A stretch of DNA of 64,000 bases from Demequina salsinemoris (GTDB lineage: Bacteria > Actinomycetota > Actinomycetes > Actinomycetales > Demequinaceae), in assembly GCF_000974805.1 (NCBI RefSeq), contig NZ_BBQZ01000001.1:1-64000 (forward strand). The letters are read 5' to 3'. Position 1 is the stretch's first letter; the number at the start of each line of letters is the position of its first letter. Of the stretch, positions 25,353-32,837 are shown one piece after another. The notes beneath the pieces are model-generated. The model worked only from the letters and a program-made list of their open reading frames with translations, did no database searches and was not told the DNA's origin. Both the position numbers and the translations under genes were made by a program.

Positions 25353-26836
25353 CCGCCATCAACGGCGATCCGATCATCCATCACCGGGTCGAGGTCGACG
25401 GCGAGGTCATCGACTTTGCTATCGAGGCCGCGCCAGTCGATGAGCACCTTGAGGAACTTCATGATCTCGATTCCCTCATTAGGGGCCTGGACGCACGGAT
25501 CGAGGACCTCGACGGTCGAATCGATCCCCTGACGAACCACTCTGACCGACTTGACGTCGCTGTTGCCGTGTCGAGCGGAGTCCTCGCCGGAGCCGTCGAC
25601 TCTTTATGGGTGGGCGAGTTCAGTCTCATGGACGCCCGCCTATGGGGTGAGCAGCATGTGAACAAGTTCGTTATGGAGGTTGCGCGCCGCAATGGCTATG
25701 AAGGCTCCAGCATGGCGGGGGCTGTGCGGAGACTCGAGAAGGTCTTTCCGTTCGCTGGAGACGATGCCACCAAGGTCTTCGGTGGCGGTCGGCTTCACCA
25801 CTTGCGGGACCTCACGCACCACCCCTCGCCGGTTGGCCTCATAGCCTCGCTCGTGCTCCAGTTCACCGGACAAGCCTGGGGCGTCACGTTCGGCCAATTG
25901 TCTCCGGTGGATCTCGCGGGCAACCCGCACATCGGCGCGAATGCGTACCAGAAGCTTCTGTCTGGCACGGTGGGATGGCTCGGTCACCTGATCAGCGACG
26001 TCGCTGGCTCGAGTGCGAACGCCGGTGCAGGAACAGGTCTCCCGGGGCCGTTGATGTCAACGATCTACTCGGCAGCGGCGCAGTGGCAGAAGCTGACTGG
26101 CGCAGAGGCCCCTGGCAGGCTCATGGAAGAACTTGAGAAGGCGTTCCGCGGGTCCGACCTTGCTGTTCCTTTCGACTTCCGAACTGAGCTGGGTCTCGTG
26201 AACCAGGTTGGTCGGCAGTCGCTCCCCGTGATCCTCAACGACGTCATCGTCAGAGCCTTCTACTTCGTGCGCCGGTTCATCGAGGCACGCTCCGCCGGGA
26301 TGGGCTGGCGCGAGTCGATCATGGCTGCCAAGCCGTGGGGGAACCGGACCATCGCCCGCATGCTGACCATCTCGACGGCTACTTTCTCCGCTGTCGACCT
26401 GGCCGATGCAGCGGTTCGAGCGGCAGCGAAGTCCGGAGGCGAGCCAGCGACCTTTGCAGCCTTGCTCCTGCTGCGGGTGAACTACGTCGGAGCTGTGCGT
26501 ACGACTGTCGCGCTTGCGATCGATGCGCGCAGGGGTGTCCAGCGTTCCCGCCTGGCCGATGAACGCGCGATCTGCATCAATGAGCGTTTGCGGCTCCTCA
26601 ACACTCGGTCGTTCTACCTGATCGCAGGCACATGGACCGAAGCGGAAGGTGCCGAACAGGCGGTCACCCTAGCTGAGCAGGCGGCTGCACACGCCGCTTC
26701 CGAGTTCCGTGCGTCCTGGTTCGAGACCCTCGAAGCCGAGAAGCGTGTCTCGCCGCTGCTCGACGATGTCCGCGAGAACGACCCCGAGTTCACCCAGCTG
26801 CTGCTCGAGACCCTCCGAAGGGGAAGAAGTGACTGA
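25349..26836 (+). CDS. Unknown three-gene operon, gene B (large conserved-looking protein)
   Basis: 495 aa. After a coiled N-terminus (LIRGLDARIEDLDGRIDPL) come blocks that read like a conserved family: LHHLRDLTHHPSPVGLIAS, HLISDVAGSS with GAGTGLPGPLMS, RQSLPVILNDVIVRAFYFVR, SAVDLADAAVRAAAKSGG and LLRVNYVGAVR. Several segments are hydrophobic and could associate with membrane. The pattern recalls widely distributed but uncharacterised hypothetical proteins in other phyla. No enzyme motif is evident. It overlaps gene C by 8 bp. Confidence 0.65.
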   Translation: MTAINGDPIIHHRVEVDGEVIDFAIEAAPVDEHLEELHDLDSLIRGLDARIEDLDGRIDPLTNHSDRLDVAVAVSSGVLAGAVDSLWVGEFSLMDARLWGEQHVNKFVMEVARRNGYEGSSMAGAVRRLEKVFPFAGDDATKVFGGGRLHHLRDLTHHPSPVGLIASLVLQFTGQAWGVTFGQLSPVDLAGNPHIGANAYQKLLSGTVGWLGHLISDVAGSSANAGAGTGLPGPLMSTIYSAAAQWQKLTGAEAPGRLMEELEKAFRGSDLAVPFDFRTELGLVNQVGRQSLPVILNDVIVRAFYFVRRFIEARSAGMGWRESIMAAKPWGNRTIARMLTISTATFSAVDLADAAVRAAAKSGGEPATFAALLLLRVNYVGAVRTTVALAIDARRGVQRSRLADERAICINERLRLLNTRSFYLIAGTWTEAEGAEQAVTLAEQAAAHAASEFRASWFETLEAEKRVSPLLDDVRENDPEFTQLLLETLRRGRSD

Positions 26837-27827
26837 CGAACAGCCCCAAGATCCGGACGTTGTTGGCTCGAGTGATGACATCACGCGCAGGAGCAACGAG
26901 AGCATCCGTCAGATCGAGCGACTGGCAAAGCAGGTAGAGAAGTCCAAGAACCTGGCGCGCACCGCGAAGACTGAGGCCCTCGAAGCAGGGAAGGTCAAGA
27001 CTGGATGGGGGCCGTTCGCCAACCGGGAATCGATCGACGAACTCCAGAAATCAGGCACAGCGCAAGCACGGGCGATCGGCGAATTGGCGGACACACAGAC
27101 CCAGCTCTTCGAGCTCCAGCAGCGGCTAGCGCGAACCGTCACCGAGTACATGAAGCTCGCGCTCGCGAGCAAGGCGAGCGCGCAGTCTGTCTATCGGCAG
27201 CTTGAGGCCAAGCTCTCCGGAGCAGACAGCGCCACCTTGAGCGAACTCGCGAAGCAGGAGTTGCTCCTGGTGATGGATCAGGCGCGCCAGATGCTTGATC
27301 TGTCCGAACAGCAAGAACAGATCGAGTTCCGGCTCAACAGCGGCGAGCACAGGATCGCCGAGTTGATTCACTCCTCCAAACATCTTCAATCCCTCACCGA
27401 CGCGGCAGCCGAGCGGCTCGATGATGCAGAAGCCCGCCTGGCCGAAGGAGCCGACGACCAGCGTGCGACCCGGGCGGTCCTCGACAAGCTTGCCTTGCAC
27501 GTTGACGACGTGGCCCGTGAGCACGAGGTCTCCCTCAACGACGCCGTTGAGAGCCTCCGCGTAGAGCAGCATGCCGCCATCGACCGCTTGAGCGCGGGCT
27601 TGCGCCGTCAGGAGGAAGCGGCTACGCAAGCCCGGCAGGAGCTTGAGGGTCAGCTCGCAAGTCAGTTCGCGGATCTCGACGCTGCCGACTCGGCCAGCCA
27701 AGAAAGGGCCCAATCGCTGAGCGGCGAGGTCGTCGCTCTGCAACGGCGAAACCGGCTGCTCACCGCTGCGATCGTGGCGAGCTCTGCCGTCGGCATTGCT
27801 GGGCTGGTAGTAGCTCTCCTGACATGA
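26829..27827 (+). CDS. Unknown three-gene operon, gene C (coiled-coil, tail-anchored)
   Basis: 332 aa from a GTG inside the end of gene B, with GGGGAAG upstream. Residues 15-305 are almost entirely helical and coiled-coil-like with regular Leu/Glu/Arg heptads (RQIERLAKQVEKSKNL, RLDDAEARLAEGADDQRAT). A single C-terminal membrane segment (LLTAAIVASSAVGIAGLVVAL) ends at the last residue, so the bulk faces the cytoplasm. It may be a membrane-tethered sensor or scaffold. The 180 bp to the next gene hold nothing clear. Confidence 0.65.
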   Translation: MTDEQPQDPDVVGSSDDITRRSNESIRQIERLAKQVEKSKNLARTAKTEALEAGKVKTGWGPFANRESIDELQKSGTAQARAIGELADTQTQLFELQQRLARTVTEYMKLALASKASAQSVYRQLEAKLSGADSATLSELAKQELLLVMDQARQMLDLSEQQEQIEFRLNSGEHRIAELIHSSKHLQSLTDAAAERLDDAEARLAEGADDQRATRAVLDKLALHVDDVAREHEVSLNDAVESLRVEQHAAIDRLSAGLRRQEEAATQARQELEGQLASQFADLDAADSASQERAQSLSGEVVALQRRNRLLTAAIVASSAVGIAGLVVALLT

Positions 27828-28007
27828 CGGAGCACTGAGCCACCAGGACGATCACGTGAACGAGCGGGGGCCCGGGCGCGACCCGTTTCTGTATGCAAGC
27901 TGAAGTGGACGAAGTGGGCTGACTCTCACGGGCAACGGACACCCTCACAACGGGGCGGACAAGAGGTGGAAGGATCGCGCGCTCCCGCCGCCGAGTCTCG
28001 GCCGACG

Positions 28008-29102
28008 TCAGGAAGTGAACTCGTACTTGATGTGCCATGCAAAGTGCTTCGCGCGACCGCGAGTCCACCCGACCGCCGAGCGCGTCAGATGGTCTTGCAC
28101 GTACGCCAACTCGGTCCCGTTGAGGACAGAACTCACCCGAATGGCACCTTGAGGTTCCACGCCAACGAGGCCCTTGCCGAACAGCGCGTCGCAACCGAAA
28201 ACGCAGTTGAGCATCGCGACGTTGTCGAAGTCCACGCGCTCGGCGTCCGTGCACTGTGAGCGGGGCTTGATGTGGGCAGCCACCAGGAATCTCTCGGAGA
28301 ACGTCCTTCCGCACAGATCGCACACCCCCGTCGAACCTGGCAGGAGGTGCTTGCGGAGCGCGCCTTGCTCGAGGCGTCGCTGTGCAGTCTGCTCCGCGTC
28401 TGTCTCACCGACGAAGGGCCGCAGCTCCTCCTCGATGGTCTGCGCCTCGAGGTCCGCACGGCGTGGTTCAAGATCGGCGAGACTCGGGAGCTTGAAGACT
28501 GCCTCTACCTGCTCGGGAGACAGGACGTCGAAGCCTTGGGGAACATTTCTCGGGCTGTACGGAGTACCGTCCTTCTTGAGGGTCGCGGCGTTCAGCGTCG
28601 CGTAGTCGATGCTGATCCGCTTGACGTCCGCGATCGCGTACATCAGCTCCCACGCATGCCCGTTGTCGTCGACGCCCCACAGTTGCTCGGCGAGGGCGTG
28701 GTTGCGGAACTTGTGGGTGACGACTCCCGTGGCATATGCGTAGCCGGTCTTGGACGGCTTGCCTGTCCGCAGGTCCGTGATCTTGCCGGTGAAGATCACG
28801 CGGTCGCCGGCGTTAATGCGTCCCCAAGCGTGCGCGCTGTAGCCGTCGTTGCGGTCAGTGACGCCCCAGAAGGCCACGTTGCCGTCGATACTGTGCACCG
28901 CCTGCAGGACCTGAAGATCCTGGATCGTCAACTCGTTCCTGACATGCGGATCGCTCAGCCGCATTCCGGGCGTCATCGTCGCTGCGCCCGGTGGGAAGGG
29001 CGTGTTCTTGGGGTACAGGTCTCTGTGCCGTGGATCGACCGTGTGCACGAAGTGCGCCTTGGACGTCTCGCTGCTGGCTGGCTGGATCACAAGGTTGGTC
29101 AT
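28008..29102 (-). CDS. HNH endonuclease with N-terminal PUA/EVE-like domain (putative modification-dependent restriction enzyme)
   Basis: 364 aa. The N-terminal about 200 residues (VAFWGVTDRNDGYSAHAWG, GDRVIFTGKI, ELMYAIADVKRISIDYATLN, VPQGFDVL) have the pattern of PUA-superfamily/EVE modules that read modified bases. The C-terminal HNH domain has zinc knuckle CDLCGRTF, AAHIKPRSQC and FDNVAMLNCVFGCDALF. Such fusions act as type IV-like restriction systems. It is 6 bp downstream of a MazG-like gene. Confidence 0.75.
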   Translation of the reverse strand: MTNLVIQPASSETSKAHFVHTVDPRHRDLYPKNTPFPPGAATMTPGMRLSDPHVRNELTIQDLQVLQAVHSIDGNVAFWGVTDRNDGYSAHAWGRINAGDRVIFTGKITDLRTGKPSKTGYAYATGVVTHKFRNHALAEQLWGVDDNGHAWELMYAIADVKRISIDYATLNAATLKKDGTPYSPRNVPQGFDVLSPEQVEAVFKLPSLADLEPRRADLEAQTIEEELRPFVGETDAEQTAQRRLEQGALRKHLLPGSTGVCDLCGRTFSERFLVAAHIKPRSQCTDAERVDFDNVAMLNCVFGCDALFGKGLVGVEPQGAIRVSSVLNGTELAYVQDHLTRSAVGWTRGRAKHFAWHIKYEFTS

Positions 29103-29108
29103 GGTCGC

Positions 29109-29459
29109 CTAGTACTCGTCGTACTTCTTCGCCGACCCACGGACCCGGTCGGCGGGGTACTTGTTCTCATTGAGAGCGGTCTTTGTCTCGACCGCCGTCG
29201 GGATGTCGATGTCCATCACCTGGGCAAGGCGAAGCAGATAGATCGCGACGTCGGCGACCTCCTCTTCGATCGCCTGCCGGCCAGCGGATTCCTGCAGTGC
29301 CTCGCGCACCTGCTCGTCTGTCTTCCATTGGAGCAGTTCTGCCAGCTCGCCGAGCTCGCCCATGAGCGCCAGCAGGAGGTTGCGAGGCGTATGGAACTGG
29401 TCCCAGTCGCGCTCGTCAGCGAACCGCGCAATGCGTTCCTGCATCTGAGAGATGTCCAC
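29109..29459 (-). CDS. MazG-like nucleotide pyrophosphohydrolase (DCTPP1/RS21-C6 type)
   Basis: 116 aa from a GTG. ERDWDQFHTPRNLLLALMGE, GELAELLQW and IEEEVADVAIYLLRL supply the ExxE...ExxD metal site of all-alpha NTP pyrophosphatases. Members hydrolyse dCTP or non-canonical dNTPs. Coupling with an EVE-HNH nuclease fits removal of modified nucleotides or nucleotide depletion during phage attack; this is inference. A 32-bp perfect palindrome lies 19 bp upstream. Confidence 0.82.
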   Translation of the reverse strand: MDISQMQERIARFADERDWDQFHTPRNLLLALMGELGELAELLQWKTDEQVREALQESAGRQAIEEEVADVAIYLLRLAQVMDIDIPTAVETKTALNENKYPADRVRGSAKKYDEY

Positions 29460-29477
29460 GCTCGCATCCTATAGATC

Positions 29478-29509
29478 CGCACGGTACGACACATGTGTCG
29501 TACCGTGCG
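29478..29509. promoter_or_regulatory. 32-bp perfect palindrome (operator candidate) before mazG-HNH
   Basis: The half-site CGCACGGTACGACACA (29478-29493) is followed immediately by its exact complement. A second, related imperfect inverted repeat, GCGATACGACA-CGGA-TGTCGCATCGC (29534-29559), shares TACGACA...TGTCG. Both fall between integrase 2 and the MazG start. No T-run follows, so a repressor operator is likelier than a terminator. Confidence 0.65.
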
Positions 29510-29565
29510 TCGAAACCGTGCTCAGAAATGCCTGCGATACGACACGGATGTCGCATCGCTGCTTC

Positions 29566-30882
29566 TCAGCCTCGGACGATGGTGTCGAGCGCGGCTGCGA
29601 GATACGCGTCGCGGGCTTGGCTCGCGTGCTGATAGAGGCTGGCGGCGCGGGTGCTGGTGTGGCCGATGCGGTGCATCAACTCGGCTTGGGTAGCGCCTGC
29701 TTGCGCTGCCAGGGTCGCGCCTGTGTGGCGCAGGTGGTGCCACGTGATGTCGGGTCGGCCGATCGCATTGCGGGCGGTTCGCATTGCTACCGAACGGGCT
29801 CCCGACCTCACCGGGCCTCCGGTCGAGGTGGTGAATACGAGGGCCTCGGGTCGGGAAGGGTGCGCCGTGAGGTGTTCGAAGAGGGCTTCTGTCACGAGAC
29901 CCGGCAGGGCGACCTTCCGTCGTCCGGCAGCGGTCTTGGGTGGTCCGAAGGCGACAGGCTGGTCGGGGATCTCGATCATCGTGCGTCGCACAGTGAGCTG
30001 ACCGGCATCGATGTCGATGTCGGCTCGGGTGAGGGCGAAGACTTCGCCGGGCCTCAGCCCCGACCATGCGGCCACGAGCACGGCCACCCGCAGGTGCTCG
30101 GGCATCGCTTCAGCGAGATCGGCGACCTCAGACGGCTTGAGAGGCATCCGCTCTTCGTGGGAGACGTGTCCGGCTCCGGGGATGCGGGCGGGATTGTTGG
30201 TGATCAGCTCGTCGTCAACGGCGGTGGTGAGGATCGCGTGAAGGAGCCGATAGGCCTGTGCAGTGACGGTGCGCCCCGCATCCGGCCGAGCAGAACGGAC
30301 AAGACGCGGCTGCGGCGAGCCAGCCTGCTGCCAGGACGTGAGAACTGCAGGGGACAGGCGCCCCGTAGGTGCGACCGTCAGCCCCGCGCCGTGAGCCCAC
30401 GCTCGCGCGGGATGGCCACCCCTTGTGCCCCGCGTTCCACGCGTCGACGCGGACGCGTGCGCGCTGGCGGTCACGGCGGCGAACCACTCGCGCACCAGGA
30501 TCGGGCTGATCGTCCTGAGCGACAGCGCCGACAGATCGACTGCCGTTCGACCTTCCCCGACAGGAGTGAGGATCCACCGCTCGGCCAGACGCCGGTACAG
30601 ATCGAGCGTTCGCGGACGCAGATGCGGGGCACGTTGGCGTAGCCACGCAGCGGTGTAGTCAGCAAGCGTGATGTCTGCGGCCTCGGGAGCCGTCCAGGTC
30701 CCGCGCAACAGCTCGGCATGCATCAACGTCAGCCACCGGTCGGCCTCGCCCTTGGTCGCGAACGTCGACGGAGCTGACCTCGACCTGCCATCCGGGCCGG
30801 TGTAGCGGGCGCGCCACCGCTTCGAGGGCAGCTGCTCGACTGCGCCGAAGCCGCGCCGAGCAGTGCTCTTGGCGCGGCTCAT
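29566..30882 (-). CDS. int: Tyrosine recombinase / phage-type integrase 2
   Basis: 438 aa. Arm domain RARYTGPDGRSRSAPSTFAT, core-binding domain and catalytic domain with Arg in AWSGLRPGEVFAL, WHHLRHTGATLAAQAG, IGHTSTRAASLYQHAS. All catalytic residues are present. It is highly similar to integrase 1, and differs mainly in the middle and in surface substitutions. It abuts the right arm site and the tRNA, the usual place for the integrase that made the insertion. Confidence 0.93.
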   Translation of the reverse strand: MSRAKSTARRGFGAVEQLPSKRWRARYTGPDGRSRSAPSTFATKGEADRWLTLMHAELLRGTWTAPEAADITLADYTAAWLRQRAPHLRPRTLDLYRRLAERWILTPVGEGRTAVDLSALSLRTISPILVREWFAAVTASAHASASTRGTRGTRGGHPARAWAHGAGLTVAPTGRLSPAVLTSWQQAGSPQPRLVRSARPDAGRTVTAQAYRLLHAILTTAVDDELITNNPARIPGAGHVSHEERMPLKPSEVADLAEAMPEHLRVAVLVAAWSGLRPGEVFALTRADIDIDAGQLTVRRTMIEIPDQPVAFGPPKTAAGRRKVALPGLVTEALFEHLTAHPSRPEALVFTTSTGGPVRSGARSVAMRTARNAIGRPDITWHHLRHTGATLAAQAGATQAELMHRIGHTSTRAASLYQHASQARDAYLAAALDTIVRG

Positions 30883-30952
30883 CGCACGATCCGAACAGGC
30901 GAGCCGGTCAGGTGAGGGGGAAAGGGGTGTCGGGAGTCCATCGAGGGCCTTC

Positions 30953-30970
30953 TTCCACGTTGTTCCACGA
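30953..30970. repeat. Right arm-type integrase site
   Basis: TTCCACGTTGTTCCACGA matches 15646-15663 exactly and in the same orientation. It is 70 bp upstream of the integrase 2 start and 70 bp inside the right att core. Confidence 0.7.
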
Positions 30971-31040
30971 TGGCCCGAACGAGGGAGAGGCAGGAGGTGG
31001 AGCGGGAGGATGAATCTCGCTATCTACCTGCGATGATGAT

Positions 31041-31084
31041 TGGAGCGGGTGACGGGAATCGAACCCGCGCTATCAGCTTGGGAA
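31041..31084. repeat. attR-like direct repeat inside intact tRNA-Gly
   Basis: Identical over 44 bases to 15481-15524. It covers the tRNA 3' half, so integration regenerated a complete tRNA here. Confidence 0.95.
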
Positions 31085-31114
31085 GCTGAAGTTCTACCAT
31101 TGAACTACACCCGC
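31041..31114 (-). tRNA. tRNA-Gly (anticodon CCC)
   Basis: 74 nt with encoded CCA. The acceptor stem GCGGGTG/CACCCGC is perfect, the D-arm has GTTCAATGGTAGAAC, the anticodon stem is TCAGC/GCTGA with loop TTCCCAA, and the T-loop is GGTTCGATTCC. The anticodon CCC reads GGG. The gene is the integration target of the island. Confidence 0.97.
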
Positions 31115-31177
31115 AGCGCCGTGATGGTCACACCATAGTAGTGGGCCCCGGCCGTCGGCCGCACCATCCGCGCGTGT

Positions 31178-32110
31178 TCAGAGCACCGTCGCGACGAGCG
31201 ACCACTCCGTTGTGAACGTCTCGCCCGGCGCGAGCGCCCGCACGCCGAGCGCGTCGGCGTCCGCCACACCCTCGCCGAAGAGCCGGAGCGAGTCGTTCAC
31301 ATGCGAGACGGGCTCGACCGCGAAGAAAGGCTTGCCCTTGGGCGCGAAGAAGATGAGGTGGCTGAGCGACTCGTCGGCCTCCATGTCGAGCTGGAGCGCG
31401 CGCGGCCACGTGATCGTCGCGACCACGGGGTCGGTGCGTCCGGTGAGGCAGTCGTCTACCACGGTGTCGCCGAGCGCGTGCCGCGTGCGGAAGTCGGCGC
31501 GCTCGGGCAGCGCTCCCGCGGGGCCGGTGGGAAGCGAGTTCACGAGCTCGTAGGCGGAGTCGCAGCGGACCTGAAGCTCGACCTCGCCTCCGCGCGGCGC
31601 CTCCGACGTGCCGAGGCGGCGCTCGAAGTACGGGTGGTGGCCGAGCCCAGCGGGGAAGGTCTCGTCGGAGACGTTGGTGAGCGACATCGTCACGCGGAAG
31701 CGGTCGCCCTCGAGCGCGTAGGTGAACCGGGTGGTGAACGGCCACGGGAAGTTCGCGTCGGGAACGGTGCGCGAGTCGAGCGAGAGCGTCACGTGCGACG
31801 CGTCGGCCTCGGCCACCTCCCACGGGACGTAGCGGCCGACGCCGTGGCTTGCGGTCTCGCCCGCGCTCGTGACGCGCAGCGGGTGCTCCGTGCCGTCCCA
31901 CAGGAGCGACGGTCCGCTGATGCGGTTGGACCACGGCACGAGGGGGAACGAGGCGGTGTCGCCGGCCCTCTCGGGGGAGTCGGGGGTGGGCCGCATCGCG
32001 TCGACCCACGTCTCGCCGAGACGCACCTGTCCGTAGGCGATCGAGCCGCCTAGGTCCGGGAGCAGGCCGACGCGCCAGGTGCCGTTGTCGAGGATGAGCA
32101 TCGCGGTCAT
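31178..32110 (-). CDS. Aldose 1-epimerase family protein (mutarotase-like)
   Basis: 310 aa, starting at the ATG with GGAG upstream. The fold markers are PWSNRISG near residue 60, GLGHHPYF with the catalytic His and, near the end, FFAVEPVSHVND with a Glu. It interconverts sugar anomers or a hexose-6-phosphate relative. The substrate is not determinable. It is the first core gene right of the tRNA. Confidence 0.83.
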   Translation of the reverse strand: MTAMLILDNGTWRVGLLPDLGGSIAYGQVRLGETWVDAMRPTPDSPERAGDTASFPLVPWSNRISGPSLLWDGTEHPLRVTSAGETASHGVGRYVPWEVAEADASHVTLSLDSRTVPDANFPWPFTTRFTYALEGDRFRVTMSLTNVSDETFPAGLGHHPYFERRLGTSEAPRGGEVELQVRCDSAYELVNSLPTGPAGALPERADFRTRHALGDTVVDDCLTGRTDPVVATITWPRALQLDMEADESLSHLIFFAPKGKPFFAVEPVSHVNDSLRLFGEGVADADALGVRALAPGETFTTEWSLVATVL

Positions 32111-32289
32111 GGCTCCATTGTGGGACAGGATCGCCGGGACTCCGCGCGACCTGGGACCCACGGCGCGTCCGATTCCTCCCGAGTGCCCTGATTCGCGCGC
32201 GGAGTTCATCACACCAGGTAGACGGGAATGCGGGGGTCGGGCGCTCGCCGCGCTAGGGTTCCCTCACCCATGCCTCGAAGGGAGTCCAG

Positions 32290-32826
32290 GTGGACGACGT
32301 CGACACCATCGCCCCTGCCGTGCCGCGCCGTCGCGCGGCCGTCGCGGGCCTGGGCGCCGCCGCGGTCGCCGTGTGGGGATTCGTCGCCTGGCCGATCGTC
32401 TCGGCGTGGGTCGCGAACGCGCATGAGGTGCCCGACACGACGGCCGACGCCACGAGCGGAGCCTGCTTCGATCTTCCGGACGATGCGTCCGACCCGGGCG
32501 ACTACGCGTCCCTCGTGGGCGTCACCTCGGTCGCGTGCGACGACGCGCACGACGGTCAGTACTACGCGACGGGCTCCTTGGCAGACGATGCGTCGGGTGC
32601 GATCGACCCCGACGGCGCCTACCCGGGCGTCGAGACGGTGCGCGATGCGGTCACCGCGACGTGCACGGCAGCGGACCTCGTGGAGACCCTCGACTCCGCC
32701 GCGTATGACATGGACGTCCAGGTGTACTTCCCGAGCGAGGAGAGCTGGGGCGAGGGCGACCGCGCCTGGGCGTGCGCCGTGGTCGACGCGGAGTCGCCCG
32801 TGACGGGCTCGGTGCTGGCCGGCTGA
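32290..32826 (+). CDS. Septum-formation family (Septum_form) membrane-anchored protein
   Basis: 178 aa from a GTG with GGGAG upstream. One N-terminal membrane anchor (AAAVAVWGFVAWPIVSAW) is followed by an outer domain with the Septum_form order: GACFDL, VTSVACDDAHDGQYYATG, AYPGVETV, TATCTAAD and WACAVVDAES. Four Cys suggest two disulfides. The name comes from homology; the function in division is not established. Confidence 0.72.
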   Translation: MDDVDTIAPAVPRRRAAVAGLGAAAVAVWGFVAWPIVSAWVANAHEVPDTTADATSGACFDLPDDASDPGDYASLVGVTSVACDDAHDGQYYATGSLADDASGAIDPDGAYPGVETVRDAVTATCTAADLVETLDSAAYDMDVQVYFPSEESWGEGDRAWACAVVDAESPVTGSVLAG

Positions 32827-32837
32827 CGCGCCGCGGG

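Larger units (their letters stand above)
15481..31084. mobile_element. tRNA-Gly(CCC)-integrated genomic island, about 15.6 kb
   Basis: The island is bounded by a 44-bp direct repeat (15481-15524 and 31041-31084), which is the 3' part of tRNA-Gly. The intact tRNA stays at the right end. Two tyrosine integrases, an excisionase-like gene, DNA-binding proteins and matching 18-bp sites just inside both ends complete the picture. Base composition is visibly lower in G+C than the flanks, and the GGACGATGC word common in the core occurs only once. The cargo looks defence-like. Confidence 0.93.

Noticed and set aside
15525-31040. Transposase-type insertion sequences or CRISPR arrays within the island
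   Set aside because: No DDE/serine transposase motifs, no terminal inverted repeats of IS type, and no regularly spaced repeat array were seen.
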